Shown here: one piece after another, positions 37,201-45,466 of the stretch
Position numbering within the stretch: position 1 is the stretch's first letter
Layout: each line of letters starts with the position of its first letter
Assembly (NCBI GenBank): GCA_964036195.1
Contig: OZ038453.1
Span: forward strand, 19,381,206-19,445,205
Source of the DNA: Sphaerolaimus hirsutus
Taxonomy: Eukaryota; Nematoda; Chromadorea; Monhysterida; Sphaerolaimidae
DNA length: 64,000 bases
Reading direction: 5' to 3'
Notes under the pieces: generated by a model
Seen by the model: the letters and a program-made list of their open reading frames with translations, nothing else
Told to the model about the DNA's origin: nothing
Databases searched by the model: none
Program-made: the position numbers and the translations under genes

Positions 37201-39621
37201 ATTCATGAAATACATAAAAGTCCTCCCACCATGACTACATTCTGTTATTACAGGGGCAGAATTTTAGGGGGACCATAAAAAATCCCTGCTACATCCCTAC
37301 GGCCAACTTTAACTGTTGATGTTACTTATCCCTCTCCCCACTGGCGAGGTCCTTGGGCCCCCTGTACAAAATCACATGATATAATATTTCATTGTAATCA
37401 TCTAGACCACTGCCTTTCTACTGTTGTATTCATAATAAGTAAAATACCAATGCAAACAAAGTAAAGCTGAAATTACCCTTCTGAAAGCACCAGTGTAACT
37501 CCGCCATTCTTACAAAGACATCATGATAATAAATTGTGACATTTTTTTTATATGGATGAAACATGGCTTCAATGTTATTGATACAGGTTGACAAACAAAT
37601 ATTTTATATTAATGGAAGGTAATACCTACACTTCACTATAAAAAGTTATACACCAGTTGTTGAATATTCATCAATGCTGACATAGTTATTGTGAGAGGGA
37701 TAGTTAAACAATAAAAACTTAAGTAAAACTTGCATTTGAGGCTTGAAACAGACAGCCATAGTAAAAAAATGTGTGTGATGCATTGGGATATGGACTGGAT
37801 TGGAAGTTTAACAGTGCAATTCCACACACATGCTTCCACAAGCTTGATGAGATTTTCAGTGAAGTGTCTTCCACATGCTGCACCTAGCTTTCACATTTTT
37901 ATACATTTTTGCCATTACATGAAGGCATAAAGGGCATGAAGTATCTTCACATTTTTTGTGATGAATGTGCATAGTGTGCTTGGTGAAGCATTGGTATGTG
38001 TGAAGGCATTTCAAGGCACTTCACTGCACACCCTCACCCTTTTTTGTTGTTATTAGTTGGTCAGTCATTCACTAAAATGTCAACTGTAACTCAGCCATGT
38101 ACCAAACTAAAAAAAAACATAAATATATGTTAATGAAGATATTTATTTCATTTCTAGACAGAGCATCTTATTTACTACTTGCATCTGATCTACCCCCCTG
38201 ACCTTGTTTCATAAAACTGAAAGATTTGTGTAATTATGCAGGCAAAAATGATGAGAAAAGCATCCAAGAAGTTGCAAAAATCCAAAACTGTGCCTTCACC
38301 TGCCTCACCTGGTTGGTTTTGGGATTGAATAGTGATTCTTTTAATTACATTTTTCAAGCTGGAATAAGCAGCATTACTGTTCCCATTACACTGTTTCACT
38401 GATTGAAGGCATAAAAACATACAGTAAAATTAATAAAGCCCTTAAACAGAAATAATGCACCCTAATATTTAAAAAAAAATTATTCAATTCAATAATACAA
38501 ACATTCACAGAATTCACATCCACGCCCACTCATACAACATATGCTCGTCATTCCTCACGGCGTTCAAAACTGCGTCAATTGTTCAAACATCACCACAAAT
38601 TTGGTGCAGCAAAAAGTTTAACAAGATTGGAGACGATTGGCATTGAAACAACTGGTTCATGTAAAGGTGGAGGTAGCGCTGAAGGGGGCAAAACTAAAAG
38701 GGGGCAGAGTTTAGGAAAGGAAGGTAAGTGTATTTAAAGTACTTGAACATTCTGAGCAAGTGTTCAGGTACTTAAGAATGACAGGTAGAAATTTGCTGTT
38801 GTGTCTTGCAGCCAAAACTGTGTGGCTATGATGTCCACAGCCAAAATGTTGTGGCCAAAATGGTGTCAACCCCCTTTTACACCATATGCACCTTACAAAG
38901 CCAACCTTCACTCACTGTCATCTAACTGTCCCATTTTTTACAGACTTTGCAAGTCACCATGAGCAGTCAGTATCTGATGAGGACATTCTCACCCAGTCAT
39001 CAGCCTCAGTAGGTCATTTGGTGGCTGCTCCATTGGAGAGAAGCTATGCCTTCATGGATGAAAGTGATGATTTTTTGTTACAGGTTACCTAATGTGGAAA
39101 TACTTTTGAAATTAAATATTTTTTGAAACTCCACAACACAGATGGTTATTTTTCAAAAAGTCAGAACAATGTTGCTTAATTCAAGTAGTGAAGAAACCAA
39201 TGCTGGTTGAAAAATAGTACTGATATTAAATACATAAAATATTTTATTTAAATACATTTGTGTTATGTTTTTCCACCAATCAACACAAGGGGGGGGGGGG
39301 GTTCAAGGGGATAGTTATTTACCCGCACACAGCCAACAGGGGGAAGTTATTCAAGGGGGAGTACTTATTCAAGGATATACAGTATTTTCCAGTCATCCTT
39401 TGTTCTCGAATTGCCACCTACACAACCCATTAACTCCACAGGAGCCCCCATTGACCACCAGCGCCACTGCCTTGAATGTCATGGACAGCCATGGGCACAG
39501 TAGCCATTCAGTCCTTCATTCAATGCCCAACATCAGTCCCTTATCTGCTGGCAATTCGCCAACCCTTGGTGGCTGCAAGAATGACGGTGGTAAGAGTAAA
39601 GCGAGTGAAATTTTCTTGTGA
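9506..39621 (+). CDS. DGKQ: Diacylglycerol kinase, theta type (24 exons, about 1243 aa)
   Basis: Phosphorylates diacylglycerol to phosphatidic acid, ending DAG signalling at membranes; the C. elegans theta-type kinase DGK-1 damps Gq signalling. Exons: 9506-9668, 10174-10253, 10334-10442, 10530-10612, 11079-11266, 11574-11678, 14495-14652, 17708-17808, 19409-19641, 21426-21571, 21771-21986, 22383-22540, 23958-24109, 24173-24272, 24696-24839, 24967-25155, 25638-25822, 26089-26326, 26648-26746, 32584-32710, 33586-33810, 38511-38723, 38944-39083, 39442-39621. Every junction has GT/AG and matching phase, totalling 3732 nt. Domain order is three C1 (about 21-205), Ras-association region (about 297-455), catalytic (about 585-712), accessory (713-about 950), then a tail. 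Human theta is 942 aa, so the tail is an extension. The start is the first ATG before C1; an upstream exon is possible. The last exon has an in-frame GTAAGA at 39600 that could be a donor, so the stop at 39621 is tentative. Confidence 0.93.
9785..10078. mobile_element. CCGTATT-family variant in DGK intron 1
   Basis: Arms read GCTCGAATAATTCCCC and GGGAATTATTC...AATACGGTA, the variant motif of this family (CGAATAATTCCCC instead of CGAAATACCCCC). The left terminus is eroded. Confidence 0.5.
10334..10612 (+). CDS. DGKQ: DGK exons 3-4: second C1 domain
   Basis: Exon 3 (10334-10442) gives [17 protein letters not shown] and ends in phase 1. Exon 4 (10530-10612) gives [20 protein letters not shown]. 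Together they hold a CxxC pair, a second CxxC-like pair and HxxC, the pattern of the atypical second C1 of theta-type kinases. The intron between them is only 87 bp and ends TTTCCCCAG. Confidence 0.88.
10852..10971. mobile_element. 120-bp element with TAACGATGGCAAA ends
   Basis: Begins TAACGATGGCAAA and ends ATTTGTCATCGTTA, the terminal repeat of the elements at 3494 and 44500. Flanks CCCGAGGC and ACCCAACA do not match, so it is old or rearranged. Lies in DGK intron 4. Confidence 0.65.
11079..11678 (+). CDS. DGKQ: DGK exons 5-6: third C1 domain and linker
   Basis: Exon 5 (11079-11266) encodes [19 protein letters not shown] followed by [17 protein letters not shown] and CALGLLR, very close to the theta-specific third C1. 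Exon 6 (11574-11678) continues [18 protein letters not shown], a recognisable theta linker. Exon 6 ends at 11678 in phase 2, which fits exon 7. Confidence 0.92.
12019..13290. mobile_element. Inverted-repeat element with iterated AGATTTTATATTTTCTGAG motif
   Basis: Arms with GCCGGCTAGCATTGAAAA (12040) and, inverted, GGCCGGCATTAGCATTGAAA (about 13260-13285). Adjacent zones repeat CTCAGAAAATATAAGATTTT-type words on one side and GAGAGATTTTATGAGATTTT on the other. A CCGTATT element (12257-12372) and GTACTTTC/GTAAATG words (12470-12660) are nested within. No target duplication is clear. Lies in DGK intron 6. Confidence 0.55.
12257..12372. mobile_element. Short CCGTATT-family element, TA-flanked
   Basis: Left CCATATTATTTCGAAATACC after TA, right CATACTACGG before TA, with GGGGGGTTAATTCGAGGGG iterations. 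Nested inside the AGATTTTATATTTTCTG element. Confidence 0.6.
13341..13771. mobile_element. 431-bp CCGTATT-family element, TA-flanked
   Basis: CCGTATTACCTCGAAATACC to GGTAATACGG, flanked by TA. Each arm is an array of GGGGGGTATTTCGAGG words. The core (TACGCAGACGTAGAAAAATC...CACTCAATTTTAGG) is shared with copies at 31561, 40621, 58509 and 59695. Confidence 0.8.
14495..14652 (+). CDS. DGKQ: DGK exon 7: low-complexity linker
   Basis: Reads [17 protein letters not shown] and on to [13 protein letters not shown], a Ser/Ala/Gly/Pro-rich linker between the C1 and Ras-association regions. It has no domain, but its entry phase (2) and exit phase (1) match exons 6 and 8, and the acceptor GCAG is good. 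Less secure than the flanking exons because the sequence is not conserved. Confidence 0.7.
15015..16034. mobile_element. About 1-kb fold-back element with TAAAATTGA motif, enclosing a TATAAGG-type CCGTATT element
   Basis: Outer arms AATGCTGCGATTACAGCTCGG and its near-perfect inverse at 16014-16034, with repeated CATAAAATTGATTTT words just inside and a further inverted stretch (AAGAAAGC...GTGTCCAAAGCTCAT). Nested at 15279-15857 is an element starting CCGTATTACCTCTAATATAA, whose body repeats CCTTATATTAGAGGGTA. Lies in DGK intron 7. Confidence 0.65.
15279..15857. mobile_element. CCGTATT-ended element whose motif is CCTTATATTAGAGGGTA
   Basis: It has the same outer CCGTATTACCTC as the GGGGGTATTTCGAGG elements, but the iterated word is CCTTATATTAGAGGGTACC (eleven or more copies between 15597 and 15852). 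Shows that the terminus and the iterated motif vary independently. Confidence 0.65.
16161..17329. mobile_element. 1169-bp hAT-like element, CAACRATGG ends, CTGTGTTTT body; TSD ATTATAAC
   Basis: Begins CAACAATGGGTAAGTTCTCC and ends CCATCGTTG with perfect 8-bp flanks ATTATAAC (16153-16160 and 17330-17337). Arms are arrays of TTTCTGTGTTTTGAGTTTTT. The core is the same as in 2562-3429, and a TA-flanked CCGTATT copy (16625-16962) occupies a corresponding place. Confidence 0.9.
17385..17515. repeat. Fragment of CCTCGAAATACC family
   Basis: G-runs with TATTTAAATCGAG and three copies of GAGGGTGGGGTATTTCGAGG; no clean termini. Lies in DGK intron 7, just before exon 8. Confidence 0.45.
17708..19641 (+). 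CDS. DGKQ: DGK exons 8-9: Ras-association domain
   Basis: Exon 8 (17708-17808) encodes [18 protein letters not shown] and [14 protein letters not shown], the opening strands of the theta RA fold. Exon 9 (19409-19641) encodes [20 protein letters not shown], a Gly/Thr-rich loop, ERCKLCIRS and [11 protein letters not shown]. The intron between them contains a complete hAT-like element (18034-19204) and a degenerate GGCGCC stretch at 17835-17887. Confidence 0.88.
18034..19204. mobile_element. 1171-bp hAT-like element with GGCGCC/GGCGCTT arrays; TSD GTCGTGTC
   Basis: Begins TAGTGATGTGAAAGCGCC and ends GGCGCTTTTTACATCACTA, flanked by perfect 8-bp repeats GTCGTGTC (18026-18033 and 19205-19212). Contains a TA-flanked CCGTATT element (18292-18705). 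The remaining core (GCAATTTTTGGCCATG, then CTGTTATCTCACAGTTTGC) is shared, in inverse orientation, with the element at 49479-50189. Lies in DGK intron 8. Confidence 0.92.
18292..18705. mobile_element. CCGTATT-family element nested in a hAT-like element
   Basis: CTGTATTTCCTCGAAATCC to GAGGAAATACAG, with TA on both sides and C-run arms. The sister element at 49479-50189 lacks it and reads across the corresponding point, so the insertion is younger than the host family's split. Confidence 0.75.
19668..20927. mobile_element. 1260-bp CCGTATA-ended element in DGK intron 9
   Basis: Starts CCGTATATCCGCGAATAAGA after TA and ends GAGTATATACGG before TA. Arm motif is CGAATAAGACCCC / GTCTTATTTGAG, another variant. 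The interior has CCCTACACGCGTCTCCC and CCCTACACCCGACAC in both halves and a 43-bp near-palindrome at 20301-20343 (GAAATGATCACAAATG...). No transposase recognised. Confidence 0.65.
21009..21160. mobile_element. 152-bp CCGTATT variant (CGAATAATT motif)
   Basis: CTGTATTTACTCGAATATTTCC to GAGTAAATGTGG, TA on both sides. Motif GGTGAATTATTCGAGAA repeated three times. Confidence 0.6.
21426..22540 (+). CDS. DGKQ: DGK exons 10-12: linker into the kinase region
   Basis: Exon 10 (21426-21571) has [19 protein letters not shown] and [10 protein letters not shown], again RA-like. Exon 11 (21771-21986) has [20 protein letters not shown] and [11 protein letters not shown], closely matching theta kinases. 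Exon 12 starts at 22383, not at the earlier AG at 22324, because only 22383 fits the incoming phase and gives [20 protein letters not shown]. It ends [10 protein letters not shown]. Confidence 0.9.
22690..23612. mobile_element. 923-bp mariner-like fold-back MITE with about 270-bp inverted arms
   Basis: Starts CATGGTCGGGCTGAAAAGTC and ends with its inverse, flanked by TA (22688-22689 and 23613-23614). The arms are near-identical inverted copies of about 270 bp (22690-22960 against 23340-23612). TA target and the GGCTGAWAAGTCCCCGG end resemble the terminal repeats of Himar/irritans-type mariners (established knowledge). The loop (about 380 bp) has no transposase frame. Lies in DGK intron 12. 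Confidence 0.85.
23958..24839 (+). CDS. DGKQ: DGK exons 13-15: catalytic domain
   Basis: Exon 13 has [20 protein letters not shown] and [18 protein letters not shown]. Exon 14 (24173-24272) has [15 protein letters not shown] with the nucleotide-binding GGDGT. Exon 15 (24696-24839) has [20 protein letters not shown]. These are the diagnostic DGK catalytic motifs and all look intact, so an active kinase is expected. Intron 14 carries an array of GGGATTGGGAT words (about 24290-24680). Confidence 0.95.
24290..24680. repeat. GGGATTGGGAT-word array in DGK intron 14
   Basis: Repeats of GGGATTGGGATT, TTGGGATTGGGTTGGGAA and ATTGGGATCC, with candidate ends AGGGTTTTTATT and TTTTTGAACCCT. Similar in style to the GTATTGGGTA array at 29.8-30.3 kb. 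Boundaries uncertain. Confidence 0.45.
24967..26746 (+). CDS. DGKQ: DGK exons 16-19: accessory domain
   Basis: Exon 16: [16 protein letters not shown], then a Gly/Ser/Asp-rich insert and [17 protein letters not shown]. Exon 17: [20 protein letters not shown]. Exon 18 (26089-26326): [33 protein letters not shown]. Exon 19: [19 protein letters not shown]. The order and spacing match the DGK accessory domain. The exon 18 insert between NPWG and LKPSF is Ser/Gly/Gln-rich. Confidence 0.93.
27018..27976. mobile_element. 959-bp hAT-like element with GGTGCC/GGCACC arrays; TSD GTCTGAAC
   Basis: Begins TAGTGATGTAAAGGCACCG and ends CGGTGCCTTTAACATCACTA, flanked by perfect 8-bp repeats GTCTGAAC (27010-27017 and 27977-27984). 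The same terminal TAGTGATG as the GGCGCC elements, but the iterated word is GGTGCC/GCACCGG. Core 27240-27770 is non-repetitive and close to that of 57176-58050. Lies in DGK intron 19. Confidence 0.93.
27985..29820 (+). other. DGK intron 19, unremarkable part
   Basis: AT-rich intron sequence. I see no exon, tRNA or complete element; only a run of ATCAAATCAAATCAAATAAA at about 29550-29570. Confidence 0.5.
29832..30330. repeat. GTATTGGGTA-word array with GGTTGGGAA ends
   Basis: Starts GGTTGGGAATTTCAAATTG and ends AGGTTCCCAACC. Between them are many copies of GGGTATTGGGTA and TCAGGTATT. It has the same design as the other iterated-motif elements, but no target duplication is clear. Lies in DGK intron 19. 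Confidence 0.5.
31561..31937. mobile_element. 377-bp CCGTATT-family element, TA-flanked
   Basis: CCGTATTACCTCGAAATACC to GAGGTAATACGG, TA on both sides. G-run arms enclose the shared core with CATAGACGTATATGTGTTTT. Lies in DGK intron 19. Confidence 0.8.
32584..39621 (+). CDS. DGKQ: DGK exons 20-24: basic segment and long Ser/His-rich C-terminal tail
   Basis: Exon 20 (32584-32710) begins [14 protein letters not shown], the basic stretch that ends most theta kinases. Exons 21-24 add about 250 residues: [17 protein letters not shown] and [10 protein letters not shown] (21); [20 protein letters not shown] (22); [20 protein letters not shown] and [13 protein letters not shown] (23); [17 protein letters not shown], ending SEIFL at the stop (24). 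All phases fit. Alternative read-through ends exist: exon 21 can continue to a stop at 33842. Function unknown; the acidic/Ser clusters suggest phosphorylation sites (inference). Confidence 0.75.
32823..33356. mobile_element. 534-bp CCGTATT variant (CGAATAATTCCCC motif) right after exon 20
   Basis: CCGTATTTGCTTGATTAATTCC to CAAGCAAATACGG with TA on both sides; arms repeat CCCCTCGAATAATTCCCCC. Begins 112 bp after DGK exon 20. A second partial array of the same motif follows at 33366-33505. Confidence 0.7.
33811..38510 (+). other. DGK intron 21 (4.7 kb), nothing recognised
   Basis: Long AT-rich intron. Reading frames inside are short and without recognisable motifs. No complete transposon, tRNA or splice-competent coding exon was seen, unlike the repeat-laden 5' introns. 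Confidence 0.5.
39285..39381. repeat. Partial CCGTATT-variant array in DGK intron 23
   Basis: A run of G, GGGGATAGTTATT, GGGGGAAGTTATTC, and an end AAGGATATACAG before TA. Left end missing. Confidence 0.4.
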
Positions 39622-39731
39622 TTGAATATCTCAGCATGTTTTGACGATGTATTTATCTCAACACCTCACTCTTATACAACATACATGTACAAAGCAAAAA
39701 CAACAATGGTGACAGTAAGGGACCTATTTTC

Positions 39732-40221
39732 CAGAGTTGTTAAAAGTACTGAACTTTTTTCAAAGTATATGTAAATGTTAAGTATTTATTTTTTACTCAC
39801 TCCCTGTATACAGAAACCGTTAAGTAATTTTTTTTACTTTTACTCATGAGTAAACATGTTTAAGTATAAGTAAACATTCTTTTGAGTATTTTTGGAAAAT
39901 TTTGCCCCAATTTTCACTGAAAATCACTCATTTTCATACATTTTTGACCATTTTGACCTTCAAATTCACAAGTACATGTGTTTTATGTGCCTATTTTTAG
40001 CAATTTTTCCTTTTTTTCGCTTTATCTCCCCCCTTTTTTCCCATCTATGCCCTGAAAAAGCCTATAAAAATTTGAAATATGTATTCTGTACTCGAGTACT
40101 TTCAAAAAGTATACGTAAAAGAGAGTACCGCTACTTTTTTCAAAGTATACCTAAACGTATTTACTCAGTACTCGAGTATACGTACTTTTTGAGTAAACAT
40201 GAATACGTTTTAACAACTATG
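39732..40221. mobile_element. 490-bp hAT-like element, CAGAGTTGTTAAAA ends; TSD CTATTTTC
   Basis: Begins CAGAGTTGTTAAAAGTACTG and ends CGTTTTAACAACTATG, flanked by perfect 8-bp repeats CTATTTTC (39724-39731 and 40222-40229). Arms are arrays of AAAGTATA, GTAAACG, TACTCGAGTA. The best-preserved member of the family also seen at 6778-8138 and at the edges of 50353-56972. Confidence 0.9.
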
Positions 40222-40525
40222 CTATTTTCACTCAATATCTGTTGTTCTTCCTGTAATTTTGGGCAAGAGCTAGATTCATTTTCAAACATTTTTGTTTAAC
40301 ATAGCTAGGAAATATCAGTAAAACCTTGCCATATTTCTTCTAATATAAATACCAGCACCCCTATGAATTAGAAGGACACCTCCAATAGAATGGCAGGCTG
40401 TGGCACGTTTTTGTTCATTTGAAACTCTCCTACAGCATTGTGCTTTTGGCATTTTTTCCATCACTGATTTGAACCTTCTCAATATCCATTTGTTATATTT
40501 TTGTGTTTCAGTGTCTTCCAATCTA

Positions 40526-41174
40526 CCGTATTTCCTCGAAATACCCAAGGGGATTTTTTTTGCATAGTGCACTGTTCTGCATTACACAGATCACAAACCG
40601 CAGTTATGGGCAATTACTTACCGTATTACCTCGAATTATCCCCCCCCTTAAATTAACCCCCCCCACTCGAAATACCCCCCCCCCTAAATTTCAGCTGAGG
40701 AAATAATAAACCCCCCCTCGAAATACCCCCCCCCCCTAAAATTGAGTGTAACGTGAACGTACATGACAAATACCGCAGTTTTTGATCTGTAGTATGCAGA
40801 ACACACGTTAAAACTGAAGATTAAGTGACGTTAGGGAAGGGTTTTTGTGTATATACAGTAATATATGCCTATAAACACATAAATCTATGTGATTGTTCGA
40901 TTTTTCTACGTCTGCGTGTGGGGAATTTTCGAAAATTTCTGGCGAAATAATAGACCCCCCCCCTCGAATAAACCCCCCCTCGAATTATCCCCCCCTCAAA
41001 TTTTGCTGGCGAAATAATAAACCCCCTGGGGGTATTTCGAGGTAATACGGTATCTTTACACTCATTAGTGGTAATATTTCGAGGGGGGTTCCATAGTATT
41101 CTGCGGCTTTTGCGGGGGGGGGGGGTATTTTGATGGTGGGGCTGTTCGAGGGTGGGTTTTCCAAGGAAATACGG
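40526..41174. mobile_element. CCGTATT element interrupted by a complete second copy (40621-41050)
   Basis: Outer ends CCGTATTTCCTCGAAATACC and GGAAATACGG, inner ends CCGTATTACCTCGAATTATC and GGTAATACGG; both pairs are TA-flanked. Inner copy 430 bp with C-run arms and the shared core. A direct demonstration that the family inserts into itself. Just downstream (41170-41350) are CTATTGGAGGTGCC words ending GAAGAAATATGG, another motif variant, matching 40330-40400. Confidence 0.75.
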
Positions 41175-41812
41175 TAACTTAAAGCTGTCTTTTTATTGGA
41201 GACTGTCATTCAATTGCATGCAACCATTAGGTATGATGTTTTCATGAGTGCATAAACATACCAAAACTTGCCATTCTATTGGAGGTGCCTTTCTATTGGA
41301 GGTGCCCTTTTATTAGAGGTATGCCATTCCATTAGAAGAAATATGGTATCATGCTTTGGGGTATTACTACTTGTTCAGAAGCATACACGTCGTGTTTATA
41401 GTCCATTTTATTCCTCCAACTTTCTTAGTTGTAGTTTGTGGTTTGAGATTTTCTAATGGAACAAAGGGTATCCAGTTCTTGTGATTTCATTTGGTTTTCT
41501 GTCAAATATGGGTGACACAGAACAGATCTAAACAATTTTCGTGTGGAATGTTTGCGACTGTTATCACTATCATAAATCGTGCTGTATAGTTCATAATCAA
41601 ACATCATACTGTGATGTTCATGTTGATAAAACCTTCCCATGCAACTGCGTCATTTTCATCAAAAACTGAAAGCAGGTTGTCTGCAACATGCATGCTGTGC
41701 TCTGGCATTTGAAGTAACATTGTTAGGTACGTTACACTGGCAGATGTGATCTGAAAAATAGCTGCACATTATTGGCATTTTACACAACTTGAGGGCAGGT
41801 TATCTGACTGTC

Positions 41813-42351
41813 AAGCCGGAGTTACAGCTCAGCGTTGATTTGATGTAAAATGACGGTGTAAGATGACATCATATACACCTTCCCGGTCAAGTAAGCCACC
41901 CATTTTTTTATTTCACTTCGGAAGCTATATATCTGGCTATGGTGGGGTTATAGAGCTGAAACGTTGTGAAAATATACTTGTAACATCCTTCTACTCTGTA
42001 TCAGTGGGGGGAGGCATGGCGACTAACTACAGGGTGGGTCGCCCTATATGCAACAATTTTTTTGCCGGGTTTACAGTGTCCCAAACAAGTACACCACCCC
42101 CTTGATTAGCTACACTAAAGGGGCTGTATCTCCAGTTGCGGGGGTGGTAGAAAGCTAAAAATTTGGGGGTATCTTGGCAACACCCTACTATATGCCAGTG
42201 GGGCAGCTCCCGACGACTCACCACAGTTTGTGCCGCTGTGTATAAAGTTATTGTTTTTTAAGAAAACGACCCAAGTGTCCCAAGCAAGTTCACCACCTAC
42301 ACAAAGTTCACCAACATTTTTTGTTTCATGCGTGAGCTGTAATCGCGGCTT
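41813..42351. mobile_element. Inverted-repeat element in the last intron of receptor gene A
   Basis: Arms AAGCCGGAGTTACAGCTCAG and, inverted, AAAGCCGCGATTACAGCTCA, the same GATTACAGCTC end as the element at 15015-16034. Inside, CCAAACAAGTACACCACC and CCAAGCAAGTTCACCACC recur. No coding capacity. Confidence 0.6.
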
Positions 42352-42367
42352 TAACGCTGGCAGTGGC

Positions 42368-42509
42368 TAGGGTGTCAACAAATTCTGTTTTGCAGAGAAT
42401 GGAAACATAAACAGAAATTTTTTGCTCTTACCGGAAAATGGAAACAGAAATATTTGTGCCTGTAGAAAACGGAAATATATGGAAAACGGAAATATGACTG
42501 ACACCCCAA
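42368..42509. mobile_element. 142-bp TAGGGTGTCA element with GGAAA motif
   Basis: Begins TAGGGTGTCAACAAATTCTG and ends ATGACTGACACCCCAA; flanks GCAGTGGC/GCAGTGGA match 7/8. The body repeats ATGGAAACAGAAATTTTT. Smaller relative of 45120-45409. Confidence 0.75.
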
Positions 42510-45119
42510 GCAGTGGAAAGTGGCCAGTGGCAACTTCATCAATTTGAAATTGTGATGAGGATAATGTCACTTACTAACTGCGCTGAACTTACACTTAATA
42601 ACACTGATCTGTTTATTACTGCAATATGCCCAACTGTTAACATCATATGAGACTTTTCAAGCTTAGTAATCAAGCCATATAGTGCCATGTATTTCTGTAA
42701 AGTTTGCAAATTCTGCAATGCAGTACAAAATGCTGTCATACACTTCTTCAACTTTCACATCCTAAATTAATCTTATCAGTATATATTGAGTTCGTTGCAT
42801 TGATTGAATGATGAAAAAAATTCTGAAATAAATTTTTTATTGATGTAAAACACTGCCTGATATTCTCTTTTTTTAAATTCAAAACCAAATGCTTATTTGC
42901 AGACAAATTTGACAAACTTCCAATGAAAGCCCAATTGTAAATGTTTGAATGTCCTTTCAACTAAAGTTACATAGGCCCTATATCCATCTCAAAATATATT
43001 CAAAACCGTTGAAATTGAAAAGTAAAAACCTCCTTAGTGAATGGCTTCCAAATGTTCCCTTCTTCATACAATCTTTCCCCAACTTTCTGCAGCTGAAATG
43101 AAGTAAACAGTTTTTTTCAAATGTGTCTAAGAATGACCACAAACATGCAAGACAAAATCTAACCAGTTCATAGACATATGAAGTCAGCATTGTCATTACA
43201 AGTATGGATACCAAAGGGGCACAGTGACAAAAAATGTGAATAATGTCATTATTGTCAGTTGACCTCCTAACACCATTAAGGTAAAGCCATAGCCAATGAG
43301 AACAAGTGTTGAAATCACTGCCGCCATATTGACAAGCAAGTATTTGTTGAATATTGTGTTGAGATCCTGCAATGTAGGTACACCGTACACATGTACAGTT
43401 CAATGTCAACTCATACTGAACATTAAGAAATAAATTGTTTTTCACACTACTGTCTCATTTGAGAAATGAACACAATTCAGAATTGATTGTTATTGTAATT
43501 GTAACTATTATACAGACATAAAAATAACCACCGAGGTTTCTGGGACAATAAGAAAATATAGCCATTTTAAGCTGCCTATTCTCAATGTTATTTTTATGCA
43601 ACAAATGTTTGTGCATGCAGGTATTCTGATTTTGATGCTCTTTGTCAGGGTTGGCAAAATCTCAGAAGAAAATAAGATGAAAAATAAAATGAAAAATAAA
43701 AAATAAAATGAAAGATGAATAAAATTAAAAATAAAATACAATTTTCACAGAATTTTACTACAATTTTAGTAAACAAACATTTACTAAAACCAACCCTGCT
43801 CTTGGTTTTAGTAGTTATCATGTAATTTTCCCTCTATCTGAAGACCTACCTCTGTTAGTTTGTAGAAGACATCATGTGATTTCGCTATCTCAATTATGGA
43901 ATCATCATGGTTTGGGTTTGGTATTTGATTCAATTTAGCTCTGATGGTAACATTATTGAAATATTTCATTTCAAATATTGTTGCTAAACTGGTTAGAAAG
44001 TAGACATAAATTGCAATCAGCCAAGCACAATCACCCCATTTCAGCAAGATATTATCTAACACTGAGTTAACAGCTATTAAAGCAGCCACAATGTTGAAGG
44101 TGACAGAGTGTGCATAAATACTGACAAAAAAACTTGCAGCTGCTATCTGAAAACCAGCGGCCGCGATATTTCCTAGACAGAGTATTATGAGAAGCCATTT
44201 TGACCCAGTTTTCCATCGTACAAATGCCAGGTTGTGAGATATTTGAAAACTGTACATAGAAATATAACCTATTCTACTACATCACACAGAACACACATGA
44301 CCAGTATTTTAGCTGTTGTTGTGGTGTGTATAAAATGCTAGCAAAATTTCATTTTCAAGTTATTTCAATGTTCTTCTGTATTTTTCTGCCACTTCATCTA
44401 TGATCTTTAAATAAAACATGCCTGCTGTTTTTCCCTGGACATAATATTAACGGAAAATACAAAAAGCCCTTTTATTGTAGTATCAGAATGTGTGAACAAT
44501 AACGATGGCAAACCCTTCAGAAAAAAGCATTCAATTTTTTTTAAGTATTTTGTCTAAAATAACTTTTCAAATTTTCGAATTTTTCCCTGAAACAGTTTCA
44601 AATTTAGTTTTCAAATTTTAGAATATTCTATTTAGTTTTTGAATTTTTGAATTTTTGAATTTTTTGGTAGTTTTCAATTTTTTTAAAATAGTTTTCGAAT
44701 TAAAATTTTTTTTATTTAAAACTATAATTGCAGTATTTGGGTAGTCATCATGTTCATGTAACTTTTTAGGTATTATTTTGACAATTGTATAGCATTTACA
44801 GCAAACAAAGCTTTAAATACAGTGTTTGGGTAGTCATCATGTTCATCTAACTTTTTGAACCTTATTTTCACAGTTGTTTAACATTTACATCAATCAAAGC
44901 ACTTACGTTGACCAGTTTATGATATCTATGTTTCATTCAGTCATCGATACAAGAACAGGGAAAGGCAATGAAACAAAACATTTGAAAAATCAATGACAAT
45001 ACACACAACTCAGGTGTAGTGACTGCACACACTCTCTCTGGTTACAATTCACTCGAATCATAACCTCTTTTCTAGAGACTCGGAAGTCAACATTTTTACG
45101 TTTTGATTACAGCTCAGAC

Positions 45120-45409
45120 TAGGGTGTCAAACAAAAATTTTTGACGGAAAACGGAAATGGAAAATTTTTGCACTTGCCGGAAAACGGAACGGAAAATGGA
45201 AAAAAATTTGCCTGCGGAAAGTGGAAAACAGAAAACAGGAAGAATTTTGCCTGCAGAAAAGCGGAAACGGAAAAGTTTTGGCACTTGCCAGAAAACGGAA
45301 ACGGAAACGGAAATTTTTTTGCACTTGCCGGAAAACAGAATGGAAAACGGAAAAAAATTGCCTGCGGAAAGCGGAAACGGAAAACGGAAAACGGAAACTT
45401 GACACCCTA
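45120..45409. mobile_element. 290-bp hAT-like element made of GGAAAACGG words; TSD GCTCAGAC
   Basis: Begins TAGGGTGTCAAACAAA and ends AACTTGACACCCTA with perfect 8-bp flanks GCTCAGAC (45112-45119 and 45410-45417). Almost the whole interior is GGAAAACGGAAA alternating with TTTGCACTTGCC and TTGCCTGCGGAAA. It therefore has ends plus iterated motif and little else. Nested in 44500-46012. Confidence 0.92.
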
Positions 45410-45466
45410 GCTCAGACACACTGCAAGTCAATTGTCAATTGATTAAGAATGTTGAAATTAAGAATA

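Noticed and set aside
45120-45440. Open frames on both strands with periodic Lys/Asn/Glu or Phe/Ser/Arg
   Set aside because: Produced by the GGAAAACGG iterations of a 290-bp element with its own 8-bp target duplication.
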